Shown here: one piece after another, positions 27,218 to 36,225 of the stretch
How the letters are laid out: every line of letters begins with the position of its first letter
Position numbering within the stretch: the stretch's first letter is position 1
Source: Chryseobacterium lathyri
Lineage (GTDB): Bacteria; Bacteroidota; Bacteroidia; Flavobacteriales; Weeksellaceae
Assembly: GCF_003290185.1 (NCBI RefSeq)
Contig: NZ_QNFY01000004.1
Coordinates: 124,001-188,000 of the forward strand
Length of the DNA stretch: 64,000 nucleotides
Direction: 5' to 3'
Made by a program: the position numbers and the translations under genes
The notes under the pieces: model-generated
Told to the model about the DNA's origin: nothing
What the model saw: the letters and a program-made list of their open reading frames with translations, nothing else
Databases searched by the model: none

Positions 27218-28013
27218 GCAGACCGCCGATTTTATCAAAAGTACAATCAAAGAAATCCCCGATTTTGCTATTGTTTTGGGATCCGGACTGGGAAAACTGC
27301 AGGATGAAGTGGAAGCCCTCCATATTTTGGAATATCCTGAGATTCCCAATTTTCCTCAGACCACTGTTGTTGGGCACGGAGGAAAATTAATTTACGGAAT
27401 TCTGAACGGTAAAAAGGTTCTGATGATGAGCGGCCGATTTCATTATTATGAAGGCCACTCCATGGAAACAGTAACTTTCCCGATAAGGGTTTTCCATCTG
27501 TTAGGTGTTAAAAACCTCATTCTTTCCAATGCCTGTGGCGGTGTAAATCCCGCTTACAAAGTTGCCGATATCGTTATTTTAAAAGACCATATCAATATGA
27601 TGCCTGAACATCCGCTTCGTGGTAAAAATATTGAATCGTTCGGACCGCGTTTCGTGGATATGAGCGAACCTTACAACAAAAAAATGATAGAAGCTGCCGA
27701 AAAAGCTGCCGCCGAAAACAATATTAAAATCCACCAGGGAGTATACGTCGCACTACAGGGACCAACTTTTGAAACTCCTGCAGAATATGGCATGATCAAA
27801 GCCATCGGTGGTGATATGGTAGGAATGAGCACTGTTCCGGAAGTAATTGTTGCCAGACATATGGGAATGGATGTTTTCTGCATTTCCGTAATTACAGACC
27901 TTGGCGGACCGGATATTGCCTTTGCCGTTTCTCACGAAGAAGTTCTGGATGCCGCCAATAAAGCCATGCCGAATGTAATCGCTGTGGTAAAAGGCGTGAT
28001 CAAAAACTATTGA
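27201..28013 (+). CDS. punA: Purine-nucleoside phosphorylase
   Basis: 270 residues, the length of a trimeric (PNP-I) enzyme. It splits purine nucleosides with phosphate, feeding salvage. Family motifs are visible: VLGSGLGKL (phosphate loop), GRFHYYEGHSMETVTFP, SNACGGVNP, GPTFETPAE and GMSTVPEVIVARHMGM. Start ATG lies within the end of lpxK. Its stop is one base before the start of the PIN-domain gene, which is compositionally different. Confidence 0.95.
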   Translation: MLEKIKQTADFIKSTIKEIPDFAIVLGSGLGKLQDEVEALHILEYPEIPNFPQTTVVGHGGKLIYGILNGKKVLMMSGRFHYYEGHSMETVTFPIRVFHLLGVKNLILSNACGGVNPAYKVADIVILKDHINMMPEHPLRGKNIESFGPRFVDMSEPYNKKMIEAAEKAAAENNIKIHQGVYVALQGPTFETPAEYGMIKAIGGDMVGMSTVPEVIVARHMGMDVFCISVITDLGGPDIAFAVSHEEVLDAANKAMPNVIAVVKGVIKNY

Positions 28014-28014
28014 T

Positions 28015-29100
28015 ATGAAAAATGAATTCATCGGTTTTTATAATCCTACAAAAGAAGAAACAGAACTTTCTTGGAATGAAGGTATATTTTGTTTTGATGC
28101 AAATTCTATTTTAAACCTATATCGTTATACTGAAAGTACCAGAGTAGACTTCTTGAATGCTTTAAAATCATTACAAAGCAGAATATTTATTCCATACCAA
28201 GCTGCTTATGAATTCCACACTAATAGATTAAGTGTCATAAATGGTGTCAAATCAACCTATAATGACGTTAATAATTTTTATCATAAATGCTTTGAAGAGA
28301 ATATAAATAATTTACTCAATCAATTTAAAAAACATCCGGCTTTAAATCTGGATTCAATTAAAAATTTAAATGATGAATTTTTATCCAAAATTTCAATAGA
28401 ATTAAAAGCTCAAAAAAATACACATCCCGATTTTGAATCAGATGATTCTATTTTATACTCTATCACAGAAATATTTGAAAATTCAATAGGAAAAGATTCT
28501 TCAGAAAGTGAACTATCAGATATTTATAAAGATGGAAAAATTCGGTATGAAAAAAAAATCCCACCAGGCTATAAAGATTTAGAAAAAAAGAAAAAAGGAG
28601 AAAGAAATATTTACGGAGATTTAATAATATGGAAACAGCTAATTGAATATACAAAAAGAGCAAAAAAACCAATAATCTTTGTCACTGATGATAGAAAAGA
28701 AGATTGGTGGACGATCGAAGGAGGTAAAACAATAAGACCACGGGAAGAATTAATAAAAGAATTCTATGATTTAACTGATATTAGAATCTTAATTTACAAT
28801 ACAGACAGCTTTCTTCATTTTGCGAAAGAAAGAAAACTTCTTCCTGAAATAACGGATAAAACATTAGAAGAAATAAAAGAAATTCGAGTTTCTGATGAAA
28901 AAACAAATTCAAAATCAGAATTAGCCTTTCCTCAAAGATATATTAAATCAAAGATTTTACGTTTACCCAATAAAAATAATATTGAACGATTATTAAGTGA
29001 AGATGAAAGAAGAAAAATTCATGATTTAGTAGCTAACGATATATACAAAATAATTAATGAGAATTTAAAAAGCAATTCTGATAAACCTACAATTGAATAA
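28015..29100 (+). CDS. PIN-like domain protein (PIN_8 family)
   Basis: 361 residues. The opening TKEETELSWNEGIFCFDANSILNLYRY, then RIFIPYQAAYEFHTNR and later RNIYGDLIIWKQL and IFVTDDRKEDWW are the marks of PIN_8 domains. Candidate metal-binding acids are D28, E66, D202 and D225. PIN domains are metal-dependent ribonucleases; PIN_8 proteins are often found in accessory or defence settings, which is inference here. The gene is far more AT-rich than lpxK-punA and sits one base behind punA, suggesting late insertion at the 3' end of that operon. The C-terminal 100 residues are charged and unassigned. Confidence 0.85.
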   Translation: MKNEFIGFYNPTKEETELSWNEGIFCFDANSILNLYRYTESTRVDFLNALKSLQSRIFIPYQAAYEFHTNRLSVINGVKSTYNDVNNFYHKCFEENINNLLNQFKKHPALNLDSIKNLNDEFLSKISIELKAQKNTHPDFESDDSILYSITEIFENSIGKDSSESELSDIYKDGKIRYEKKIPPGYKDLEKKKKGERNIYGDLIIWKQLIEYTKRAKKPIIFVTDDRKEDWWTIEGGKTIRPREELIKEFYDLTDIRILIYNTDSFLHFAKERKLLPEITDKTLEEIKEIRVSDEKTNSKSELAFPQRYIKSKILRLPNKNNIERLLSEDERRKIHDLVANDIYKIINENLKSNSDKPTIE

Positions 29101-29176
29101 GTATTTATAGAAATTTTCAATCTCATAAATTTTTCCTAATTCATAAGAAATCAATCTCCAATTACGTTTCATTGCT

Positions 29177-29184
29177 TAGATTTG
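29177..29184 (+). promoter_or_regulatory. -7 promoter element of the thioredoxin-like gene
   Basis: TAGATTTG matches TAnnTTTG and lies 19 bases before the ATG at 29204. No clear -33 TTG at the usual distance. Confidence 0.45.
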
Positions 29185-29203
29185 TATAAATGAAATTGAA
29201 AGA

Positions 29204-29719
29204 ATGAAAAAGTTAGCATTCATTTTTATGATCGGTGTTTTCGGGTTAAGCTATGCACAGCAGCAACCGAAAGTACTTAAAACCTCTTTCTCCAAAGGAG
29301 CTTTAATACAGAAGCTGGAAGATGAGGAAGGAAAAAATATTACTATTCAGCAGATCCTTGATGAACATAAAGGAAAAATTTTAGTGATTGATTTCTGGGC
29401 AGGATGGTGCAGAGATTGTTTAAAAGCACTTCCAAAAGCTGAAGAGCTTGAAAAAAACAATCCGAATGTAGATTTCGTATTCCTTTCCCTGGAAAGATCA
29501 AAAGAAGGTTTTGACAAAAGCCTCGACAGGTTCAATATGAAAGATAAGGATAATTACTGGTTTGCTTCAGGCTGGAAAAATGATTTTAACAATTATATTG
29601 ATCTGAACTGGATCCCTAGATATATGGTCATAGACCAGAAATCGTCTATCGCGAAATATTACGCTATTTCGCCTGAAGATCCGGAAATACAGGAAACCAT
29701 TAACCGTCTTTTACAATAA
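29204..29719 (+). CDS. Thioredoxin-like (TlpA-type) periplasmic protein
   Basis: 171 residues with signal peptide MKKLAFIFMIGVFGLSYAQ. The thioredoxin fold begins near residue 55, with the redox motif WC69-R-D-C72 in VIDFWAGWCRDCLKALPKAEEL and the cis-Pro region in LNWIPRYMVID. It should act as an envelope thiol oxidoreductase. Its TAA overlaps the ATG of the GNAT gene by one base (TAATG), so the two are translationally coupled. Confidence 0.92.
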   Translation: MKKLAFIFMIGVFGLSYAQQQPKVLKTSFSKGALIQKLEDEEGKNITIQQILDEHKGKILVIDFWAGWCRDCLKALPKAEELEKNNPNVDFVFLSLERSKEGFDKSLDRFNMKDKDNYWFASGWKNDFNNYIDLNWIPRYMVIDQKSSIAKYYAISPEDPEIQETINRLLQ

Positions 29720-30174
29720 TGATTACAAGAGAAGCCACAGAACAGGATCTGAAAGTCCTTTTTGAATTTGAACAGGGAATCGTTACCGCAGAAAGGCCAT
29801 TCAACAGTACTCTTATTGATGGAGAAATTCATTATTATGATCTGCTTAAACTGATACAGGCTGAAGATGCATTTGTACTCGTAGCTGAAGAAAATGATGA
29901 AATCGTAGCATCTGGATATGCAAGGATTAAAAAACCGGATGCCAATTATTATAATTTCGACCGCTATGCTTACCTGGGCTTTATGTATGTAAAACCCGAA
30001 CACAGAGGAAAAGGAGTCAACAAATTAATTCTTGATGAACTGATGAGTTGGGCAAAGTCTAAAGATATTTCAGAGGTCAGGCTCGATGTTTATTCCCAAA
30101 ATGAATCCGCTGTAAAAGCCTATGAAAAAGCAGGGTTCCAGTCATTACTCACTACGATGAGGATGAAAATATAA
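29719..30174 (+). CDS. GNAT-family N-acetyltransferase
   Basis: 151 residues. The acetyl-CoA-binding motif A appears in YLGFMYVKPEHRGKGVNKLILDEL (RGKGVN), and motif B in RLDVYSQNESAVKAYEKAGFQ. Acceptor unknown; the acyl acceptor may be an amine or an aminoacyl group. Coupled to the upstream thioredoxin-like gene through a TAATG overlap. Confidence 0.93.
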   Translation: MITREATEQDLKVLFEFEQGIVTAERPFNSTLIDGEIHYYDLLKLIQAEDAFVLVAEENDEIVASGYARIKKPDANYYNFDRYAYLGFMYVKPEHRGKGVNKLILDELMSWAKSKDISEVRLDVYSQNESAVKAYEKAGFQSLLTTMRMKI

Positions 30175-30205
30175 TCAGAACTCAATTCAAAAATAAATGA
30201 ATCCA

Positions 30206-30213
30206 TATCTTTG
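30206..30213 (+). promoter_or_regulatory. -7 promoter element of dinB (near-leaderless)
   Basis: TATCTTTG matches TAnnTTTG and ends four bases before ATG 30218, placing transcription initiation at about the start codon. This argues against the earlier ATG at 30197, which would lie upstream of the promoter. Confidence 0.5.
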
Positions 30214-30217
30214 CGGT

Positions 30218-31312
30218 ATGGATTCTTCTTTTCCCACCCGTAAGATTATTCATGTCGATATGGATGCATTTTATGCTTCTGTGGAACAGCATGACAATCC
30301 CTCACTTAAAGGGAAGCCTATTGCTGTAGGAGGAGAGCACCGGGGTGTAGTTGCAGCAGCAAGTTATGAGGCAAGAAAATACGGAGTCCGTTCTGCAATG
30401 CCCAGCAAAACAGCTAAAGAAAAATGCCCTCATATTATTTTTGTGCCTCCACGCTTTGCACGTTACAAAGAAATATCACGACAGATCCGCGAAATATTCC
30501 ATGAATATACCGATCTGGTAGAACCTTTGTCACTGGACGAAGCATATCTTGATGTCACTGAAAATAAAAAAGATATAGAATCTGCCAATCAGATTGCCAG
30601 AGAGATCCGCCAGAAAATATTTGAGCAAACGGGACTGACAGCTTCTGCAGGAATTTCTGTAAATAAATTTCTTGCAAAAGTAGCCTCTGACATCAATAAA
30701 CCGAACGGCCAGAAAACCATTCATCCCGATAGAATTGAAGATTTTCTTGAGAAACTTCCGGTTGAAAAATTTTACGGTGTAGGTAAAGTAACCGCCAACA
30801 AAATGTTCAGCCTGGGAATTTACAAAGGAAAAGATTTAAAGAAAAAAACTCTGGAAGAATTGGTAAGGCTTTTTGGAAAATCCGGAACGTACTATTACAA
30901 TGCAGTACGTGGCATTCACCATTCTGAGGTAAAGCCACACCGGATCCAGAAAAGTGTTGCCGTGGAGAGAACTTTTTTTGAGGATCTTTTTGATGACCAA
31001 TCGATTAATGAAAAACTGGAACATCTAAGCCAGGAACTTCACCAGAGACTGCAAAAGAATAATATTCTGGGAAGAGCCTTAACTTTAAAGATCAAGTATA
31101 AAGATTTCTCGCTTTTTACAAGAAGCTTTACAAAAGAAGAGTATTTCACTTCTCCTGAACAGTATTTCAGCACCGGGAAAAAACTTTGGGAACTAAGGCC
31201 GTTTGATAAGCCTGTAAGATTGCTGGGGTTATCTCTCTCCCACCTCAACACCGAGGAAAAAAAACAGGTTTCTATTCAACTAAAAATTCCGTTTGAAGAA
31301 TTTGAGAATTAA
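30218..31312 (+). CDS. dinB: DNA polymerase IV (Y family)
   Basis: 364 residues from ATG 30218 (an ATG at 30197 adds seven residues but precedes the -7 element). It performs error-prone synthesis past DNA lesions. Catalytic acids: D14 in HVDMDAFYASVE, and D107-E108 in LSLDEAYLDV. The steric-gate region, the VRSAMPSKTAKEKCP segment, the thumb GVGKVTANKMFSLGI and the little-finger domain (VERTFFEDL...KIKYKDF) are complete. The C-terminus lacks an obvious clamp-binding motif to my reading. Confidence 0.96.
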   Translation: MDSSFPTRKIIHVDMDAFYASVEQHDNPSLKGKPIAVGGEHRGVVAAASYEARKYGVRSAMPSKTAKEKCPHIIFVPPRFARYKEISRQIREIFHEYTDLVEPLSLDEAYLDVTENKKDIESANQIAREIRQKIFEQTGLTASAGISVNKFLAKVASDINKPNGQKTIHPDRIEDFLEKLPVEKFYGVGKVTANKMFSLGIYKGKDLKKKTLEELVRLFGKSGTYYYNAVRGIHHSEVKPHRIQKSVAVERTFFEDLFDDQSINEKLEHLSQELHQRLQKNNILGRALTLKIKYKDFSLFTRSFTKEEYFTSPEQYFSTGKKLWELRPFDKPVRLLGLSLSHLNTEEKKQVSIQLKIPFEEFEN

Positions 31313-31357
31313 CAGGTAAAAAAATTTCACTACCTTGTAATAACCAAATTACAGCCT

Positions 31358-32830
31358 ATGAACCCGACAATGATTCAATTTTTCCACTGGTACTCGGAAG
31401 GGAATGGAAAATTATGGAAAGAAGCAGAAAAGCAGGCCGCATATCTGGCGAAGTTAGGAATTACTTCAGTATGGTTTCCCCCTGCCTATAAAGGAACAAA
31501 CGGAGGCTATTCTGTAGGATATGATGCTTATGACCTGTATGATCTCGGAGAGTTTGACCAGAAAGGAAGCACACCAACCAAATATGGCACCCGGAATGAT
31601 TATATCAAAGCTATTAAAGCTTTAAAAAAACAAAATATAGAGGTAATTGTAGATATTGTATTGGGGCATAAAGCCGGCGGAGACGAACTGGAAAAATTTA
31701 AAGCCGTAAAGGTAGATGAAAACAACAGGGAAAAGGTTATTTCCGAAGTTATTGAGATAGAATCTTACACTAAATTCACATTTCCCGGAAGAAATAAAAA
31801 ATATTCTGATTTTGAATGGAACTTCACTTGTTTCAGTGGTGTGGATTATGCCGAAGGTATGGATTCCCATATCTTTAAAATACAGTCTGAATACGGAAAC
31901 GACTGGGAAGAGATGATTGACGATGAGAAAGGGAATTACGATTACCTGATGTACAACGACATCGAGCACCGGAATCCTTTTGTGCGTGAGGAGCTCAACG
32001 GCTGGGCAGAATGGTATTTCAACCTGACCGATTTTGACGGAGTAAGACTGGATGCTTTAAAACATATTTCATTTGATTTTTATAAGGAATGGCTGACCAT
32101 GCTCCGCTCCAATTCCGGAAAAAACATTTTTGCAGTCGGAGAATACTGGGCCCCGGGACAGCTAAATCTTCTGCAGAAATATATTGAGGTAACAGAAGGA
32201 TGCATGAGCCTTTTTGACAGCTCGCTGCAGAATAATTTCCATACTGCATCTAGTGAAGGCAGCTCCTATGATCTCCGCAGGATTTTTGACCAAACTCTTA
32301 CCGAGGCAGATCCTATGCACTCTGTAAGCCTTGTGGATAATCATGACACACAGCCTCTTCAGGATCTTGAAGCTCCGGTACAATCATGGTTCAAGCCGAT
32401 AGCTTATGCGTTAATTCTGCTTCGCGAGAATGGATATCCCTGTGTTTTTTATCCCGATCTTTATGGCGCCCATTACGTTGATACTGGCAGAGATGGTAAT
32501 AGCCATGAGATTTTCCTGCCGAAAGTGGATGGTATAGAAGAGCTTCTGGTAGCAAGAAAGGAACATGCGTACGGAACACAGAAGGATTATTTTGAAGATA
32601 CCAACTGTCTGGGCTGGACACGTGAAGGTGATGGTGAACATTCCGGATGTGCCGTAGTTCTCAGCAATAAAGATGCCTACAGCAAACCTATGGAAATGGG
32701 AAAACAGTATGCAGGCAAAAGTTTCAAAGATTTACTTAAAAGATCTGAGGAAACGGTAATCATTGATGAAAATGGATGGGGAGATTTCCCGGTTCCTGCA
32801 GGAAATGTAAGTGTATGGGTCTCTGAGTAG
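31358..32830 (+). CDS. Cytoplasmic alpha-amylase (GH13)
   Basis: 490 residues, no signal peptide, so intracellular. The GH13 residues are in place: nucleophile D232 in FDGVRLDALKHIS, acid/base E262 in FAVGEYWAP, and transition-state D330 in LVDNHDTQPLQ; the IVDIVLGHKAGGDE strand gives conserved region I. The order and length match the bacterial AmyS/AmyA cytoplasmic type that hydrolyses alpha-1,4-glucans. Stand-alone gene, terminator 18 bases downstream. Confidence 0.95.
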   Translation: MNPTMIQFFHWYSEGNGKLWKEAEKQAAYLAKLGITSVWFPPAYKGTNGGYSVGYDAYDLYDLGEFDQKGSTPTKYGTRNDYIKAIKALKKQNIEVIVDIVLGHKAGGDELEKFKAVKVDENNREKVISEVIEIESYTKFTFPGRNKKYSDFEWNFTCFSGVDYAEGMDSHIFKIQSEYGNDWEEMIDDEKGNYDYLMYNDIEHRNPFVREELNGWAEWYFNLTDFDGVRLDALKHISFDFYKEWLTMLRSNSGKNIFAVGEYWAPGQLNLLQKYIEVTEGCMSLFDSSLQNNFHTASSEGSSYDLRRIFDQTLTEADPMHSVSLVDNHDTQPLQDLEAPVQSWFKPIAYALILLRENGYPCVFYPDLYGAHYVDTGRDGNSHEIFLPKVDGIEELLVARKEHAYGTQKDYFEDTNCLGWTREGDGEHSGCAVVLSNKDAYSKPMEMGKQYAGKSFKDLLKRSEETVIIDENGWGDFPVPAGNVSVWVSE

Positions 32831-32848
32831 GCTTTGCAATATATATAA

Positions 32849-32881
32849 AAGGCATACATAACCTACAGTCATGTATGCCTT
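32849..32881. terminator. Terminator between alpha-amylase and the small peptide gene
   Basis: AAGGCATACAT and ATGTATGCCTT form an 11-bp perfect stem with an 11-base loop, flanked by A-rich and T-rich ends, so it can serve both convergent genes. Confidence 0.82.
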
Positions 32882-32903
32882 ATTAGTTTTACTGACAAAA
32901 TAA

Positions 32904-33071
32904 TTAGCAGTAGATATACCGGCAATTCTGTATATTAATGGCCCATTCGCAGCAATAGCCATCCTCGTTGGAGGTACAGCATACACCGTTCCGGATGATC
33001 CCTTCTCCTTTTAGATTCTTAAGTTCCCTTCTGTCAAGTTTTCGTACGTTAGCAAAAAGTTTTGTTTTCAT
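32904..33071 (-). CDS. Bacteriocin-like Cys-rich peptide with leader
   Basis: A 55-codon frame, ATG at 33071 and TAA at 32904. The N-terminal half has the leader-like helix KLDRRELKNLKGEG, close to the KLSRxELKxIxGG leaders of small flavobacterial bacteriocin-like peptides; the putative cleavage site is the GEG near residues 22-24. The C-terminal half has six cysteines in two CC pairs plus two single Cys (GVCCTSNEDGYCCEW...NC...YC). The CCEW motif recurs in the partial peptide at 1-72. No processing enzyme or transporter is adjacent. The function (toxin, signal or other) is not shown. Confidence 0.7.
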   Translation of the reverse strand: MKTKLFANVRKLDRRELKNLKGEGIIRNGVCCTSNEDGYCCEWAINIQNCRYIYC

Positions 33072-33193
33072 AATTAATAGATTTTTTGGTTTGGTTAGCC
33101 TAATATACTTAAAACATCATAATATGCCAAATACGAATTACCAAAAGACTATCTATTTCATAAGCTAAATACTCCATTGCACGTTCCTTCCAA

Positions 33194-34537
33194 TTACTTA
33201 AAATTTAATTTCCTGATTTTTAAGATTTCCGGCCTTTCCGAATCGTCAGAAATATGACTGCTTCTTGCAAATTCTGCCCAGAGCGCTCTGAGTTTTTTGC
33301 CATTCTCGTCAATGTACTTCCATGGAATATCTTTTACCATTTCAGAGGATTTCCAAGCCTGTTCATTTCCGAAAATCAGCGGAAGATCAATACAGTGCGG
33401 AGCCCCGATAGGGCTGTTTTCTGGTCTGGAATGAATTCTAAATAAATAAACGTTCCCCCCTGCCTTTGCATAGTTTTCCGCAAAGACCTTTGCCGGAGTC
33501 CCATAAATAAGTTCAGTCGTCTTTTCAACGGCTTTATCCAAAACCCTCAATCCAAAACCTTTCCCGAAATATTTATTTAAAGCATCGGAAGTTTTAAGGT
33601 AAAATGCGGTTTCATCATTATTCAGACCAATCAGAACATCGTACTTCCGTGCGTTTGCCTTCCATTTCTCTATAGATTCCTCTTCTTTGCATAAGGGCGG
33701 AAATCCATACTGAATACCGAAAGGCATAGCGGCCTTCAAGCCATATTTAATGACGGACGGCACATGTTTCTTGTATTCATCCATCATTTTAAAAACATCT
33801 GTTTCGTATTTCAGTCCTTCGGTTTTCTTTAGAAATTCGGCGGACATTTTTTGTCTTTTATAACGTAATCCCAATGGGGCGCTCTGAATAATCACTCTTT
33901 GAAACAGGCCCTCTACCCCTTCGGAAATCATAAGATGTGCAATAGCATCACCACCTGAAGATTGACCTAAAAGAGTAATATTTTCAGGATCCCCTCCAAA
34001 TTCTGAAATGTAGGCATTGATCCATTTTAATGCTTCTATGATATCGAACAGCCCCAAATTAGGCAGCCTTTCATCACCTCCCAGAAATCCGAAAAGCCCG
34101 AGTCTGTAGGAAACGGTAACAACAATAATCTGCTGCTCCCGCACCCAGTCACTGGGGTCAGAGGTAGGAAGATCACCACATCCGATTTCATGGGAACCTC
34201 CATGGATCCAGACTACAACAGGCAGCTTTTCACTATCTGTAATGCTGCCGGGACGGAAGACTGAAAGATACTGTGTAGATTCATCAGGAGCAAAGTTTTC
34301 AATATGAGTAGGGCCAATCATTTTTTCTACTAACGGACTAATGGCCTGCGGACAAACGGGAGTCTTATCCGGGAAAATAATTTCTGAAGGTGAAGGCTGC
34401 TCTGCAACAGGTTTTTGAAATCTTTGAGAACGGGCATACCGGATGCTTCTGGCTCTGATAACACCGTTGTTCTTTAATGCAATAACTTTCCCGAAAGAAG
34501 TCTGAAAAATGTGGGTTGTGGTCTGCTCAACGGTCAT
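33194..34537 (-). CDS. Carboxylesterase, type B family
   Basis: 447 residues without signal peptide. The oxyanion motif VWIHGGSHE (near residue 112) and the nucleophile elbow GQSSGGD with S193 in LLGQSSGGDAIAHLM are the family signatures; the catalytic His lies in APHCIDLPLIFGN, and the Asp/Glu is probably in the GLNNDETAFYL region. Members hydrolyse carboxylic esters, including p-nitrobenzyl esters. Single gene; the 214-base region upstream (34538-34751) shows no other gene. Confidence 0.92.
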   Translation of the reverse strand: MTVEQTTTHIFQTSFGKVIALKNNGVIRARSIRYARSQRFQKPVAEQPSPSEIIFPDKTPVCPQAISPLVEKMIGPTHIENFAPDESTQYLSVFRPGSITDSEKLPVVVWIHGGSHEIGCGDLPTSDPSDWVREQQIIVVTVSYRLGLFGFLGGDERLPNLGLFDIIEALKWINAYISEFGGDPENITLLGQSSGGDAIAHLMISEGVEGLFQRVIIQSAPLGLRYKRQKMSAEFLKKTEGLKYETDVFKMMDEYKKHVPSVIKYGLKAAMPFGIQYGFPPLCKEEESIEKWKANARKYDVLIGLNNDETAFYLKTSDALNKYFGKGFGLRVLDKAVEKTTELIYGTPAKVFAENYAKAGGNVYLFRIHSRPENSPIGAPHCIDLPLIFGNEQAWKSSEMVKDIPWKYIDENGKKLRALWAEFARSSHISDDSERPEILKIRKLNFK

Positions 34538-34751
34538 TTTAAAAACTTTGAAAAATTTTATCCTATTAAAATTAATTCAGTTTTTTGAAATGAGAAAACT
34601 TTCCATTGATTTTAACGTTAAAAAACGCCGACTTATACAGTTAATCTATAAAATAGTTTAAAAAGGGTACTAATTCTAAACGCTAATTTCCACAAACAAT
34701 TCAAAGTAAAAAAATGTAATGAAATATTAGTGTTACTTGTGTTTAAAATGA

Positions 34752-35654
34752 TCAGTTCAATGTTTTGTATTCACTGGGAGAAACACCAACTTTAGCTTTG
34801 AACAGTCTTGTAAAATGCTGTGGATATTTAAATCCAAGATCATAAGAAATCTCACTGATTGATTTTGATGGATTCAGTATCTGTTCTTTGGCTACATCGA
34901 TCAGTTTATTATGGATAAATTCCTGCGCGGAAACCCCCAATTCTTTTTTGATCAGGTCACCGAAGTAATTAGCAGATAGGTTCAGCTTTTCTGCAAAGTA
35001 ATTAACCATCGGGAAGCCAATATTTTTAGGATTATCCGATTTAAAATAATCATCCACCAGATTTTCAAATTTCCCGATAACGCCCTGATTGACATGGTCT
35101 CTTGTGATAAACTGACGATCATAGAACCGCATACAGTAATTTAAAAACAACTCAATATTGTTAACGATTAACGATTTGCTGTGCTTATCGATAGACTGTT
35201 CGAGCTCAAGTTTTATATTTTTAAAACATTCAAGAACAATTTCCCTTTCTTTTTCTGAAAGATGCAGAGCTTCGTGCACGTCATAGGAAAAGAAGCTATA
35301 ATCTGTGATATTCTTGCCAAGATTGGTTCCTTTGATAAGGTCCGGGTGAAACAGCAATGCATATCCGCCCGGCTGTATAGATTTCCCATCGTTTGTAACT
35401 CCGCTCACCTGCCCCGGAGCAATAAAAACCAGCGTACCTTCCTGATAGTCGTAGCTGTGCTTTCCGTAATGCATGTCGCCACAGATTACATCTTTCAGAA
35501 AAACGGTGTAAAAAGTATAGGTTCTTTTGTACTGGCATATAGGATCGGATTTTGCAAAATCTACCACACTTACCAGCGGATGCAGCGTTTCATGATTTAC
35601 CATTTTATTGTAATCTGAAATACTGTTTACTTTTTCAACTTCCTGATCTTCCAT
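34752..35654 (-). CDS. AraC-family transcriptional regulator
   Basis: 300 residues. The C-terminal 100 residues carry the double helix-turn-helix of AraC/XylS proteins (ELGVSAQEFIHNKLIDVAKEQIL and KSISEISYDLGFKYPQHFTRLFKAKVGVSPSEYK). The N-terminal part looks like a cupin-type sensing domain (YDYQEGTLVFIAPGQVSG). It is divergent from the cupin-alcohol dehydrogenase pair and is the obvious candidate to regulate them; a TAATTTTG -7 element lies on its strand at 35678-35685. Confidence 0.94.
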   Translation of the reverse strand: MEDQEVEKVNSISDYNKMVNHETLHPLVSVVDFAKSDPICQYKRTYTFYTVFLKDVICGDMHYGKHSYDYQEGTLVFIAPGQVSGVTNDGKSIQPGGYALLFHPDLIKGTNLGKNITDYSFFSYDVHEALHLSEKEREIVLECFKNIKLELEQSIDKHSKSLIVNNIELFLNYCMRFYDRQFITRDHVNQGVIGKFENLVDDYFKSDNPKNIGFPMVNYFAEKLNLSANYFGDLIKKELGVSAQEFIHNKLIDVAKEQILNPSKSISEISYDLGFKYPQHFTRLFKAKVGVSPSEYKTLN

Positions 35655-35787
35655 TGACTATCTTTTTTAAGCTTATTCAAAATTACCACTTTCCTGCGGA
35701 CCTTTTTATGGTGTCTGTAAAATTGGTAAGTATTCCGGTAATCTGTATAAGTTATGTTTACTTAAAAGTGTCGACTTTTGTACTGTT

Positions 35788-36192
35788 ATGGAAACATTTA
35801 ATACAAATATCTTCCCGAAAGGAGAAAAAGCGCCGGAAGCTTATTTTTCTGGAGGAACCGCATGGGTCCAGATTTTAAAACCTAATGTAGATGATCTGAA
35901 CTGCCAGATCGGAAATGTTATTTTTGAACCCGGATGCAGAAATAACTGGCATTCTCACGGTGGCGGCCAGATTTTAATTGTAACTTCAGGAACAGGTTTT
36001 TATCAGGAGAAAGGAAAGCCTGCACAGGTTTTACATCCTGGAGATGTAGTCAATATTCTTCCTGGTATTATCCACTGGCATGGTGCGTCTGCAGACAGTG
36101 AGTTCACGCATATTGCCATCAATCCCAATACTCAAAACGGTATTGTGGATTGGCTGGAACCTGTAAGTGACAACGAATACAATAATTTATAA
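35788..36192 (+). CDS. Single-domain cupin protein
   Basis: 134 residues. Cupin motif 1 (NWHSHGGGQILIVTSGTGFYQEKG) and motif 2 (LHPGDVVNILPGIIHWHGA) give the metal-binding His/Glu set of the quercetin-dioxygenase-like family. Substrate unknown. It is 33 bases from the alcohol dehydrogenase gene on the same strand and faces the AraC regulator gene, a layout often seen for inducible carbonyl- or alcohol-metabolism genes. Confidence 0.92.
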   Translation: METFNTNIFPKGEKAPEAYFSGGTAWVQILKPNVDDLNCQIGNVIFEPGCRNNWHSHGGGQILIVTSGTGFYQEKGKPAQVLHPGDVVNILPGIIHWHGASADSEFTHIAINPNTQNGIVDWLEPVSDNEYNNL

Positions 36193-36225
36193 CTGAACTT
36201 AATATAACTTAAATTAAATAAACCA

